DNA of 64,000 nt, taken from the NCBI RefSeq assembly GCF_014656355.1, contig NZ_BNCG01000008.1:40293-104292 (forward strand), given 5' to 3'. The DNA is from Camelimonas fluminis (GTDB taxonomy: Bacteria > Pseudomonadota > Alphaproteobacteria > Rhizobiales > Beijerinckiaceae). The position numbers and the translations under genes are program-made. The notes beneath the pieces were generated by a model. That model was not told the DNA's origin and did no database searches. It was given only the letters and a program-made list of their open reading frames with translations. Below are positions 9,455 through 17,946 of the stretch, piece after piece (the first letter of the stretch is position 1; each line of letters starts with the position of its first letter).

Positions 9455-10453
9455 TCAGGCGTCGAGCCGCACGCCCGCCTCGGCCAGCGCCGCCGGCACA
9501 GCCGGGTTCTGCGCCGCCTGGGCGTACTTCTTGCCCAGCGCCGCCAGCGAACGGGCGTGATACTTCTGGGTTTCCTGCGAGAACGGCCCATCCGGCAGTT
9601 GCACGGAGAATGTCGCCGCGCCGGCGGCAACGGCGGCGGCGTTGGCCCGGGTCCACGGCAGGAACACGGCGGCGACTTCATCGCGCAACAACGGCGTCAG
9701 CGTCGCCTTCAGGCTATCCCAGTTTTCAAAGGCTCCCTCGGCCTTTGGATCAAGCATCCTGGCGATCCAGGCCAGCGTGTTCGGCGCGGTTTCCCGCATG
9801 ATCGCGCCCGGGGTCGGGTCGGTGGAGCATTCGTACAACTGGGCGAACAGGCCGAAATCGCCAAACGCCGGCCGGGCGCCAAACAGATAGGGCCGGCTGG
9901 CGAGGTGCCGCTCAAGAATGGCGAGAACCCGGGCCAGACCGGCCTCGATCAACGCAGCGGTGGCGTCCGACGAGCCAACGAACGACAGGCGCGACACCAT
10001 GCGCTCCTTGACCCCGGCCACCGCCTTGTCCTTCGCCGCGCCGGCAAGGTCGGGCATGGAGCCGGAGACGATGCGCTCGGCGCCCGACTGGGCGTCGACG
10101 TCGCGGCGCCAGCGGTAGTGGAACATGGGCTTGTTGCCCCATTCGTCGCCATACTCCTCCACCAGCGCCGACACGAAGGCGGTGACCGGATCGTCGGGAT
10201 GGATCGACGGCTGCGGATGCTGCGCTTCCAGCGCCTCGATGATCGGCGTGGAATCCTGCAGGCCCTGCCCTTCCGGCGTGATCAGCAGCGGAATGAGCGG
10301 CAGTTTGGCGTATTTCTGGAACTCGTCCTGGCTGGCTGGCCCGCGATTGATCCACGCGTGCGGCAGCTGCTTGTAGCGCAGGTACGAACGCACTTTCACC
10401 GAATAGGGCGACAGCTCAGCCCCGATGAGACGATAGCCCATATGTTCCCCCAT
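9455..10453 (-). CDS. Glutathione S-transferase family protein
   Basis: 332 residues from the ATG at 10453. A TTG at 10486 overlapping the stop of the upstream gene would add 11 residues and would be translationally coupled. The N-terminus has a thioredoxin-fold GST domain (YRLIGAELSPYSVKVRSYLRY, then KLPLIPLLITP and DSTPIIEALE, the glutathione gamma-glutamyl site). A long helical C-terminal domain contains PYLFGARPAFGDFGLFAQL. It is larger than a typical 220-residue GST because of an insert after the N-terminal domain (HYRWRRDVDAQSG). The substrate is unknown. It is the last gene of the biotinyl-carrier / D-2-hydroxyacid dehydrogenase group. Confidence 0.8.
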   Translation of the reverse strand: MGEHMGYRLIGAELSPYSVKVRSYLRYKQLPHAWINRGPASQDEFQKYAKLPLIPLLITPEGQGLQDSTPIIEALEAQHPQPSIHPDDPVTAFVSALVEEYGDEWGNKPMFHYRWRRDVDAQSGAERIVSGSMPDLAGAAKDKAVAGVKERMVSRLSFVGSSDATAALIEAGLARVLAILERHLASRPYLFGARPAFGDFGLFAQLYECSTDPTPGAIMRETAPNTLAWIARMLDPKAEGAFENWDSLKATLTPLLRDEVAAVFLPWTRANAAAVAAGAATFSVQLPDGPFSQETQKYHARSLAALGKKYAQAAQNPAVPAALAEAGVRLDA

Positions 10454-10482
10454 TGATCCCGGCGTTCGCGCCGGTGTGTCGT

Positions 10483-11451
10483 TCAATAAGCCGCGCCGGC
10501 CACCACCACGTCCTGTGGTTGCCCGCCCGACGCAAAGACGCGGATATTGGCGGCCGCCTTCTCGCCCAGCCGCACCTGCGTGTCGGAATCGGCCCAGGAA
10601 ATATGCGGGGTCAGACGAATTTTCGGGTGGCTGTAGAAAACGTGACCGGCCGGCAGCGGCTCCGGCTCGGTGACATCGAGCGTGGCGAAGCCGACCGGGC
10701 CGTGATCAAGCGCCTCCAGCAGAGCCTCCTGGTCCACGAGGCCGCCGCGCGAAATATTGATCAGGTGCAGGCCAGGCTTCGCCGCCATCAGCGCCTCGCG
10801 ACTGACAATGCCGCGACTTTCCGGCGTCAGCGGCAGCGCCAGCACCAGATGGTCGCAGGTGGCCGCCAGCCCGGCGACGGAGTCTGCTGGCTCCACCCCG
10901 TCCATGGCGACGCCGCCGCGCCGGCGCAGGGCGCTCACCTTCATGCCGAAGGCGCGGGCGCGGGTCGCCACTGCCTCGCCAATGGCCCCGTAGCCGACAA
11001 GACCAAGGCGCGCGCCATAGAGGCCGCCAAGCCGGCGCGCCTTCCACTGCTCCGGCCCGGTCACGGCCAGGCGGTCGAATTCCTTGGCGACGGTCAACAT
11101 CGCCGCCAGGACATATTCACTGATCGGCGGGGCGGCGACGCCACGGCTGGTGGCCACCACCGGGCCATTGAACATCCAGGCCGGATAGCCGTCGATGCCG
11201 GCCGAGCCGAGCTGGATGAAGCGCACGTTGCCTGGCCAGCCGGCAGGCTGGTCGGCCGGCGCGCCCACCCAGCATTTTGGCTGGGTGACCACGACGTTCA
11301 CATCCGGATCCACCAGCCATGGCGGCGTCTGCTGGTCATGCACCCGAACGTCAAGCCCCGACGCGCGCAGGATGCCGGCGAACGCGCTGCCCAGCTGGCA
11401 GGCAATGACGGTGGGAGCCGCCCCGACCGGGGCGCTGGCGGCGCTGTTCAT
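10483..11451 (-). CDS. D-2-hydroxyacid dehydrogenase family protein (NAD-dependent)
   Basis: 322 residues. The NAD-binding loop is GLVGYGAIGEAVATRA (about residues 150-165), then ISRGGLVDQEALLEAL (Arg235 region), the DVTEPEPLP segment carrying the family glutamate (about 259-267) and TPHISW with the catalytic histidine (His283). The fold is that of phosphoglycerate, glycerate and hydroxypyruvate dehydrogenases. The exact substrate cannot be assigned. It lies 29 nt downstream of the small biotinyl carrier and overlaps the possible TTG start of the GST gene, so the three are probably co-transcribed. Confidence 0.82.
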   Translation of the reverse strand: MNSAASAPVGAAPTVIACQLGSAFAGILRASGLDVRVHDQQTPPWLVDPDVNVVVTQPKCWVGAPADQPAGWPGNVRFIQLGSAGIDGYPAWMFNGPVVATSRGVAAPPISEYVLAAMLTVAKEFDRLAVTGPEQWKARRLGGLYGARLGLVGYGAIGEAVATRARAFGMKVSALRRRGGVAMDGVEPADSVAGLAATCDHLVLALPLTPESRGIVSREALMAAKPGLHLINISRGGLVDQEALLEALDHGPVGFATLDVTEPEPLPAGHVFYSHPKIRLTPHISWADSDTQVRLGEKAAANIRVFASGGQPQDVVVAGAAY

Positions 11452-11480
11452 GCTGGCGTGTCCCGGCGGGGTGGGGCGGA

Positions 11481-11705
11481 TCAGGCGGTTTCGATGATGG
11501 CGATGACGTCGCCTTCTTCGACCGGTTGCTCGATGGCAACGCGGATTTCCTTCACTACGCCGGCCTTTGGCGCCTCGACGGCGATTTCCATCTTCATGGC
11601 TTCGAGAATGACGACCGCATCGCCCTCCTCAACGCGCTGGCCTGCCTCGGCGGCGATCTGGAACACGCGACCGGAAATTTCGCTCTTGGCCTCAACGCTG
11701 CTCAT
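11481..11705 (-). CDS. Stand-alone biotinyl/lipoyl carrier protein
   Basis: 74 residues. The ATG at 11705 has GGAGGAAG upstream and starts MSSVEAKSE; a longer frame to 11789 is not supported. The whole protein is one biotinyl-lipoyl domain with the biotinylation motif EAMKM (residues 35-39, Lys38 the acceptor) and GDVIAII at the end. Such mini-BCCPs carry carboxyl groups for biotin-dependent carboxylases. No carboxylase or carboxyltransferase subunit is nearby, so the protein must work with enzymes encoded elsewhere or serve another role. It heads a run with a D-2-hydroxyacid dehydrogenase and a GST. Confidence 0.85.
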   Translation of the reverse strand: MSSVEAKSEISGRVFQIAAEAGQRVEEGDAVVILEAMKMEIAVEAPKAGVVKEIRVAIEQPVEEGDVIAIIETA

Positions 11706-11915
11706 CTGGGTGCTTCCTCCTGCATGCGCCCTGCTCCGGGCGTCGTTATGTTGCGTCGGCATTTGAAACGTCCCGCAGCGAAATCGCAAGGCCGCGGGAC
11801 GCAGGCGTCAGGGAAACGGGGCTGCGGCCCGTGCAGGACTGCCAGCCGCAATCCGTTTCGCCGAAGCTGTCTTTGGGGGCGCCCGTCAGATGACGCGGCG
11901 CCTCCTGTTCTGGCC

Positions 11916-13136
11916 TCAGGGCGCCAGCTCGCCAGCAGCGATGCGCTTGCCCAGGGCCCAGCGATGCACCTCGGACGGACCATCGTAGATACGGAACGAA
12001 CGCACGTCGCGGAAGATGCGCTCCACCATGGTGTCGCGGGTCACGCCAAGGCCGCCGAGAATCTGCATGGAGCGGTCTGCGACGCGATAGATGGCTTCCG
12101 AACAGATCACCTTGGCCATCGAGCTTTCATTGCCGCCCTGGGCGCCCTGGTCGAGCAGCCATGCGGCGTGCAGGACGGTGAGGCGCGCCACATGGATGTC
12201 CATGAGGTTGTCGGCCAGCATGAACGACACGCCCTCGTGCTCCGCAAGCGGCTTGCCGAAAGCGGTGCGCTTGCGGGCGTAGTCGGCGGCGATGTCGTGG
12301 GCGCGCATGGCCGAGCCCAGCCAGCGCATGCAGTGGGTGAGACGCGCCGGAGCCAGACGCACCTGGGCGTAACGCAGGCCCTGGCCCGGCTCGCCGAGGA
12401 TGGCGCTGGAGGGCACGCGCAGATTGTCGAAGCGGACGACGGCGTGACCGCCGGCGAAGCTGCAATCCAGCGAGTCGAGCGCGCGCTCGATGATAATGCC
12501 TGGCGCGTTCATCGGGCTGAGGAACATGGTGGGACGACCGTCGCCCTCACCGCCCTCGATCTTGGCCATGATGATGGCGAACTCGGCGCCTTCTGCGCCG
12601 GTGATCAGCCACTTCAGGCCGCTGATGAGGAAATCGTCGCCGTCGCGCTTCGCCACGGCGGCGAGCTGGCGCGGATCGGAGCCGGCGCCCGGGGCCGGTT
12701 CGGTCATGCAGAAGCAGGAGCGGGCGACGCCGCTGGCCAGCGGCTTCAGATAACGCTCGCGCTGCTCCGGATTGGCGACCAGCTCCAGCAGATGGATATT
12801 GCCCTCGTCCGGCGCGGCGCAATGCAGGGCGACGGGGCCGAGCATTGAATAGCCAGCGGCGATGAAGGTGATGGCGCGGCCGACATGGCCCAGGCCAAGG
12901 CCGCCAAACTCGACCGGGGAATGCGGACCGAATACGCCGGCCTGCCTGGCCAGCGCCACAAGTTCGCGGCGCATCTCGTCTGACGGCCCATGCGAGCCCC
13001 AGCGCGGATCATTTTCATACGGAATGACCTTTTCGCGCACGAAGGCGCCGATCCGGTCAGCGAGATCGGTGAATTCCTGCGGAATGGCGAAACCAAACTG
13101 GCCGGCGAACGGCGCGGCTCCGGCGGGTGCGGACAT
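11916..13136 (-). CDS. Acyl-CoA dehydrogenase family protein
   Basis: 406 residues from the ATG at 13136, which has GGGAGGAG upstream; a longer frame to 13211 reads through the promoter region. The sequence shows FCMTEPAPGAGSDPRQL (flavin and substrate loop), LISGLKWLITGAEGAEFAIIMAK, RTAFGKPLAEHEGV and the C-terminal LGGLGVTRDTMVERIFRDVRSFRIYDGPSEVHRW. It should oxidise an acyl-CoA to the 2-enoyl-CoA with FAD and pass electrons to ETF. Chain length or branching of the substrate cannot be told. A strong terminator at 13194-13228 separates it from the upstream efflux operon. Confidence 0.9.
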   Translation of the reverse strand: MSAPAGAAPFAGQFGFAIPQEFTDLADRIGAFVREKVIPYENDPRWGSHGPSDEMRRELVALARQAGVFGPHSPVEFGGLGLGHVGRAITFIAAGYSMLGPVALHCAAPDEGNIHLLELVANPEQRERYLKPLASGVARSCFCMTEPAPGAGSDPRQLAAVAKRDGDDFLISGLKWLITGAEGAEFAIIMAKIEGGEGDGRPTMFLSPMNAPGIIIERALDSLDCSFAGGHAVVRFDNLRVPSSAILGEPGQGLRYAQVRLAPARLTHCMRWLGSAMRAHDIAADYARKRTAFGKPLAEHEGVSFMLADNLMDIHVARLTVLHAAWLLDQGAQGGNESSMAKVICSEAIYRVADRSMQILGGLGVTRDTMVERIFRDVRSFRIYDGPSEVHRWALGKRIAAGELAP

Positions 13137-13193
13137 GAACGGCTCCTCCCTGGGACCTGACGGCATGTAAAGGCGTTGACGCAAGCAGACATG

Positions 13194-13228
13194 AAAAAGC
13201 CGGACAGGCAAGGCCTGACCGGCTTTTT
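13194..13228 (-). terminator. Strong terminator of the marR-emrB-emrA operon
   Basis: AAAAAGCCGG and CCGGCTTTTT pair perfectly and enclose a second stem, CAGGC/GCCTG, with loop AAG. It has A and T runs on both sides, so it can work in both directions. It ends the efflux operon 43 nt after its last gene. Confidence 0.9.
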
Positions 13229-13270
13229 CCGGCTTTTCCCATGGGCAATGCGCTGGAAATTTCTGGCGCC

Positions 13271-14350
13271 CTATCGCCCGGTCTCGGCCACCCGCGCCCC
13301 GGCGCCATTTGTCCTCGTGGTGTCGACGCTCGCCACCACCGAGAGGCCCGATGTGAGACGCTCAAGCTGCGGCTGGTCCGGATCGATGAGTATCCGCACC
13401 GGCACGCGCTGGACGATCTTGGTAAAATTGCCGGTGGCGTTGTCAGTTTTCAACACGCTGAACTCGGATGCCGTGGCCGGAGAGAAACTGTCGATGCGCC
13501 CCTGGAAACGAAGCCCGCCAAGAGCGTCGACGGTGAAGCTGGCCGGCTGGCCCGCCAGCATGTGGCGCACCTGGGTTTCCTTGAAGTTGGCCACCACCCA
13601 GACCTGGTCGGGCGCCAGCCCCATCAGTTGCGTGCCGGCGGCCACATACTGGCCGACGCGCGCGCCCACCTCGCCCACCCGGCCATCGGCGGGCGCAACG
13701 ATGCGCGTGCTGTCGAGATCAAGGCGCGCCAGCTGCACGGCGGCTTCTGCGCCAGCGACGGCGGCCTCCAGCGACTGCCGGCTGATGCGGGTGGTTTCCT
13801 CATCCTGCCGGGCCACGTCCAAAGCCGCTTCACCCTGGCGAACGGCGGCGGCGGACTGGTCGAGGGCGGCGCGGGCGTCGTCCCGCTCCTTTTGCGAGGC
13901 AACGCCGCGCTGGACCAGGGCGCTGACCCGGTCCCAGCGCGCCTGGGCCGCCTTGAGGCCGGCCTGGCCGCTGGCGATCTGGGCGGCGGCGGCGCGCACC
14001 CGCGCCTCGGCCGTGGCCATCTTCTGCTTCCAGCCGTCGAGCGCCGCCTGCTGCACGGCTGCGTTCGACTGCGCCTGCTCCAGCCTGCGGCGGTAAATAT
14101 CGGGGTCTATGCGCGCCAGCTCCTGCCCCGCCTTCACCCGCTGGAAATCCTGGACCAGTACGGCGGTGACATAGCCGGAAATACGCGGCGACAGCATCGC
14201 CACCTTGCCGCGCACATAGGCGTTGTCGGTGGTTTCAACCGGACTGTGAAACGGCGGCAGCCCCCAGGCGTACAGCGCCAGAACGGCGCCGCTCACGCCG
14301 ATGAAGACAGCGATCCAGGACGCCAGGTGAGTTTTGAAGGCTGTCATCAT
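13271..14350 (-). CDS. HlyD/EmrA-family membrane fusion protein
   Basis: 359 residues. One N-terminal membrane helix (about residues 8-28) is followed by the EmrA signature TTDNAYVRGKVAMLSPRISGYV, a long alpha-helical hairpin rich in Ala, Gln and Arg (about 85-200) and a beta-barrel domain with DGRVGEVGARVGQYVAAG. It would bridge the inner-membrane pump encoded immediately upstream to an outer-membrane channel. The start overlaps the stop of the MFS gene (ATGATGA), pointing to translational coupling. No outer-membrane channel gene is in the window. Confidence 0.88.
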   Translation of the reverse strand: MMTAFKTHLASWIAVFIGVSGAVLALYAWGLPPFHSPVETTDNAYVRGKVAMLSPRISGYVTAVLVQDFQRVKAGQELARIDPDIYRRRLEQAQSNAAVQQAALDGWKQKMATAEARVRAAAAQIASGQAGLKAAQARWDRVSALVQRGVASQKERDDARAALDQSAAAVRQGEAALDVARQDEETTRISRQSLEAAVAGAEAAVQLARLDLDSTRIVAPADGRVGEVGARVGQYVAAGTQLMGLAPDQVWVVANFKETQVRHMLAGQPASFTVDALGGLRFQGRIDSFSPATASEFSVLKTDNATGNFTKIVQRVPVRILIDPDQPQLERLTSGLSVVASVDTTRTNGAGARVAETGR

Positions 14351-15966
14351 GATTCGGTTCCGTCCGCGACGCTAACGTTACGTTTCGCGCGCGCCTGCAC
14401 GGCAAAGACAATGGTGAGATGGATCACGAGAATCAGGGCTGCGCCCAAGGCCAGAGCGCCGAAACCGCGAAATACGTCGGTGTAAGCAAGCGTCATGGCC
14501 TGTTGCTGGGCTTTTTGCGCCAGCAAGCTGTATCCGGCGCCGGGCGTTCCGTTCACCGTCGCCGCGAGTTGCTCCAGCCGCTCGCTCACCAGCGGGTTCG
14601 CCATGGTGAGATGCCCATAAACGGCGTCGAGATGGACGCGGGTGCGGATGGCGACCCACGAGGCGGTCACCGCCGACCCCAGGACGCCGCCGAGGCTTTG
14701 GGTCGACAGAAACACCATGATGAAGGTGAAGAGGTTCTGTGGACCTTTCGCCAGGGCGGCCTGCAGGCCAATGGCCATGGCCGGGGGCATGAACAACCCC
14801 ATGCCAAAGCCGATCATCGCCTGGCTCAGATACATCTGCTCAGGGCGGGTCAGCACGGTCGCGTCCGCGTCCATCCAGGAGCCGGCGCCGAACAGCAACA
14901 ACGCTGCGAGGTGCAGCAGCGGCGCGAAACGCGGCCAGCGCAGCAGGAACACGCAGCTCAGGCCGCCAGCGGCGGTGGCTGCCAGCACGATCAGCCACAT
15001 GGTCCGCATCTGCTCATTGAGCAGACCAAGGTTCTGGAAGAAGGCGTAAACGCCCGACGACTGCTCCGACGTGATCATGCGGAACACCAGCATGACTCCG
15101 GCGAAATGCAGCACGCCGGGGCTGGCGATCCAGCGGAAGTCCAGAAACGGCGCGCTGCGGTTCAGCTCTATCACCGCCGCGCCGGCGCAGCACAGGACGG
15201 CCGCGGCGATCATCACGCCGAGAAACGGCGCGTCCGTCCACCAGTAGTAGCGGCCGACCCCAAGCGCCAGGGCGGTCAGGCCGAAGCCGACGGCGATGAG
15301 CAGATAGCTGACGATATCCAGCCAATGGATGGCCTTCTCGCGGGGAACCGGCGTCAGCGGCGTCAGCAACACCATCGCGCAGGCGGCCATGGCGGTGGCG
15401 GCGGTCAGCAGGTACAGGCCGTGCCAGCCGCCGATTTCAAGCAATGGCGGCGACAGCACCCGCGCCAGCGGCGCGCCAATGGCCTGGGTCGTCAGGGCGA
15501 CCGACAGCCCCATGGTGAGGCGTTTGTCCGCCGGGACCGCCTCCAGCATGTAGAGAAAGTTGAGCGCCGACAGGGGCGCCGCCGCCACGCCGCTGGCGAA
15601 TTGCACCAGCATGGCGGTGCGCAGGTCGTCCACGACCAGATGCAACAGCGTGACCAGCACAAAGGCGAGAATGGCGCATTCGGCGAAGCTGCGCAGTCCG
15701 AACTGCGCGCGCAGCTTGCGCAGCATCAGCGACAGGCTGGCGTAGGGCGCGATGTAGAGCGCCGTCAGCCAGGCGCCTTCCGTTGGCGTGGCGCCAAGTT
15801 GCCCCTGGACCTGCTGCAGGTTGGCTGTGAAGAAATTCTGGCCCATGCCCTGGGCCAGCGCCAGCAACAGGGCGGTAATGGCGCAGGCGTAAGGACGGAC
15901 GCGCGGCGCCGCAACCCAGGAGGTTGGCGAGGCGAGCCGTGGTCCTGAGGCGGCGGCGTCACTCAT
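14347..15966 (-). CDS. MFS drug transporter, DHA2/EmrB-like
   Basis: 539 residues; the ATG at 15966 lies inside the last codons of the marR gene. The many hydrophobic segments are consistent with the 14-helix DHA2 group, and ANLQQVQGQLGATPTEGAWLTALYIAPYA is typical of EmrB-like proteins. It should be a proton-driven inner-membrane exporter working with the HlyD-type partner downstream. The substrate is unknown; homologues export hydrophobic drugs, bile salts or fatty acids. An in-frame extension to 16107 would run through marR and is rejected. Confidence 0.85.
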   Translation of the reverse strand: MSDAAASGPRLASPTSWVAAPRVRPYACAITALLLALAQGMGQNFFTANLQQVQGQLGATPTEGAWLTALYIAPYASLSLMLRKLRAQFGLRSFAECAILAFVLVTLLHLVVDDLRTAMLVQFASGVAAAPLSALNFLYMLEAVPADKRLTMGLSVALTTQAIGAPLARVLSPPLLEIGGWHGLYLLTAATAMAACAMVLLTPLTPVPREKAIHWLDIVSYLLIAVGFGLTALALGVGRYYWWTDAPFLGVMIAAAVLCCAGAAVIELNRSAPFLDFRWIASPGVLHFAGVMLVFRMITSEQSSGVYAFFQNLGLLNEQMRTMWLIVLAATAAGGLSCVFLLRWPRFAPLLHLAALLLFGAGSWMDADATVLTRPEQMYLSQAMIGFGMGLFMPPAMAIGLQAALAKGPQNLFTFIMVFLSTQSLGGVLGSAVTASWVAIRTRVHLDAVYGHLTMANPLVSERLEQLAATVNGTPGAGYSLLAQKAQQQAMTLAYTDVFRGFGALALGAALILVIHLTIVFAVQARAKRNVSVADGTES

Positions 15967-16456
15967 TGCGGTCGCCGTCCTCGCCGGCTTTCTCCGCCGT
16001 ATGGACGCTGGATGAAATCGCCGCCACAGCGCGCAGGACCCGGGTCGCGGCCTCCAGATCGGCGGCGGAAACGTCGCCCAGCACTTCAGCGCGCGTGGCT
16101 CCGGCAATGTCCCGCATGCGCGCCGCAGCCCGCTGGCCGGGCCCTGTCAACGCCAGCTCCCGCACCCGCCTGTCGGAGGGGGACACCATCCGGCTGAGCC
16201 AGCCGCCCTTTTCCAGCCCATCGAGAATACGGGCCAGCGTTGGCCCCTCAATGCCCAGAATGTCCGCCAGTTCACGCTGGTTCAGCCGCGCCCTGTCATC
16301 AAGGATCATCAGCACGCGGGCCCGCGACAGGGTCATGCCCTCAAGGCGAACGCGCGCATCGAACAGCGTGCGGATGCGCCGCTGGGCGAGCGAGAGCGCT
16401 TCCATGAAGGCGGCGCGCTGGCGCGGATCGTTCCGGACGGGGGACGGACTATTCAT
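15959..16456 (-). CDS. MarR-family transcriptional regulator
   Basis: 165 residues. The winged helix-turn-helix spans about residues 46-100 (LNQRELADILGIEGPTLARILDGLE, with the wing at VSPSDRRVRE). It is the first gene of the operon with the EmrB- and EmrA-like genes and overlaps the second by 8 nt. MarR proteins of this context usually repress their own operon and are released by small phenolic or hydrophobic ligands. A perfect 14-bp palindrome lies 13 nt upstream of the start and is the likely operator. Confidence 0.88.
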   Translation of the reverse strand: MNSPSPVRNDPRQRAAFMEALSLAQRRIRTLFDARVRLEGMTLSRARVLMILDDRARLNQRELADILGIEGPTLARILDGLEKGGWLSRMVSPSDRRVRELALTGPGQRAAARMRDIAGATRAEVLGDVSAADLEAATRVLRAVAAISSSVHTAEKAGEDGDRNE

Positions 16457-16468
16457 GCCTGCCTAATT

Positions 16469-16522
16469 GTTAGCATGCTAACTGTTAGTTGGACATTTAA
16501 ATCCCCGGCGCCGTTTCAGCAA
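16469..16522 (-). promoter_or_regulatory. Promoter and MarR operator of the efflux operon
   Basis: On the minus strand TTGCTG (16517-16522) is separated by 17 nt from TAAATG (16494-16499), a plausible -35/-10 pair. Directly downstream is the perfect palindrome GTTAGCATGCTAAC (16469-16482), with a further TGTTAG-like half-site beside it. A repressor bound there would block transcription start and autoregulate the operon. Confidence 0.65.
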
Positions 16523-16835
16523 TTGTGACAGGGGCATGGAGGCCATGACGGCCGCACATGGCGGCCGGCGCGTCGGCGGAGCACGTCGCACCAGCGTGAT
16601 CGTGAGTAGGCCTTGCGGCCGGTTCCGCCTATTCCGGGAGGACAGGCGAACGTCGCGCCGGTGATCGCGGACATCCGTCCACAGTCCGGATTTCATATCG
16701 CGGCAAAAAACTGCGCCCAGAGATGTGGGAGACGGGCGAAATCCGCCAGCCGGACGATTTTTGCTCGGAACACGCCGCAATCGTCTGCTGCTCTTCCCGG
16801 AAGCGACCCGTCTGGCGCGAACACAGGGGATACAT
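16523..16835. other. Intergenic stretch upstream of the secreted-protein gene
   Basis: About 310 nt between divergent genes. No supported coding frame and no recognised element apart from GC-rich short palindromes near 16550-16565. It must contain the promoter of the gene at 16836. Confidence 0.5.
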
Positions 16836-17780
16836 GTGAAGCTGCTAAAGAAAGTTATTCTGCCGGCGCTGGCTGGCGTGGTGCTGTCAACCGCCGTGAT
16901 GGCCGCGGATGTGGTTTATCCGGGGGCCTCTGGCGCCGGTCTCGTCCCACCCGCCGGCATGACCGCTTCCAGGAAGTTCGCGGGCTTCGAGGACGGGGCG
17001 ACCGGCTCGTCCATCCTGTTCGTCGACATGCCTGCTGAAGCCTGGCCCCAGCTCAAGACCGGCATGACGGCCGAGGCGCTGAAACGCCAGGGCGTCGAAC
17101 TGTCCGGCCCGCCGCGCGAGGTAAAGCTGCCCGGCGGTGAACCGGCGCTGCTGCTGGTTGGCAAGCAAACCATTCCCGCCGGCGTGTTCCGCAAATGGAT
17201 CCTTGTGGCGCAAGGCAAGGACGCGACCCTGCTCATCACGGCGCAATCGCCAGAAGCAGCGGCCAGCAAGCTCAGCGACGCGGACGTGGAAAAAGCGCTG
17301 CTTGGACTGAAGACGCGCGCCAAGCCATCGGCGGAACAGCAAATGGAAGCGCTGCCCTTCGCCGTGAAGGACAAGGCCGGCTTCCGGCTGGTGAATACGC
17401 TGGCCGGTTCAGCCCTGCTGCTGACCGACGGCCCGGAAAACATGGTCAAGAACGCGGCGCAGCCGCTGGTGATCGTCGCTGGCAGCATGGCCGGCGCCCC
17501 GCCGGAGGCGCAGCGCAAGCCGTTCGCCAAGGCAGCCTTCAGCTCTGTGGCTGGCGTCAGCGACATCGCTGTGAAGGACGAGAAGACCGAAGCCGACGGC
17601 CGCATCGTCATCTCGGGAACCGGCAAGGACGCCGCCTCAGGACAGCCGGTGGCCATTGTTCAGGTGGCGAGCTTCAACAAGGACGGGTTTATCCGCTCGA
17701 TCCTCGTCACCCGCGAGGCGGACCTGGCGAAGTATCGCGACCGCTTCCTCAAGCTGGCGGCGTCGGCCACGCCGCGATAA
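16836..17780 (+). CDS. Secreted protein of unknown function
   Basis: 314 residues from a GTG at 16836 with CAGGGGA upstream; this start gives a clean signal peptide (MKLLKKVILPALAGVVLSTAVMAA, cleavage before Asp25). The overlapping ATG two bases upstream runs straight into a stop. The mature part has no motif I recognise. It contains PPAGMTASRKFAGFEDGATGSSI, a pattern like other alphaproteobacterial proteins with a quantity-dependent or stress-linked lipid/protein fold, and a second half beginning DKAGFRLVNTLAGSALLL that resembles the first in layout. It is probably periplasmic and monocistronic. No function is assigned. Confidence 0.7.
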   Translation: MKLLKKVILPALAGVVLSTAVMAADVVYPGASGAGLVPPAGMTASRKFAGFEDGATGSSILFVDMPAEAWPQLKTGMTAEALKRQGVELSGPPREVKLPGGEPALLLVGKQTIPAGVFRKWILVAQGKDATLLITAQSPEAAASKLSDADVEKALLGLKTRAKPSAEQQMEALPFAVKDKAGFRLVNTLAGSALLLTDGPENMVKNAAQPLVIVAGSMAGAPPEAQRKPFAKAAFSSVAGVSDIAVKDEKTEADGRIVISGTGKDAASGQPVAIVQVASFNKDGFIRSILVTREADLAKYRDRFLKLAASATPR

Positions 17781-17839
17781 GGCATAATCCGGCAAGGCGG
17801 GATCCCTTGTCTGCGTGGCCCGCCACGTCAGAAGATCGG

Positions 17840-17870
17840 GCAAAACCTGGTTCGCATGGGCCGGTTTTGC
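17840..17870. terminator. Possible terminator hairpin between convergent genes
   Basis: GCAAAACC (17840-17847) and GGTTTTGC (17863-17870) pair perfectly around a 15-nt loop. It lies between the convergent secreted-protein and TonB-receptor genes. There is no long U-tract, so this is a moderate call. Confidence 0.45.
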
Positions 17871-17946
17871 TTCCGGTGGCGACGGGCGCAAGCTCCTGGC
17901 GCCCGCATCGCGCGGGCGTCATGGAAATCGGGCGGGCAGCCGTCCG

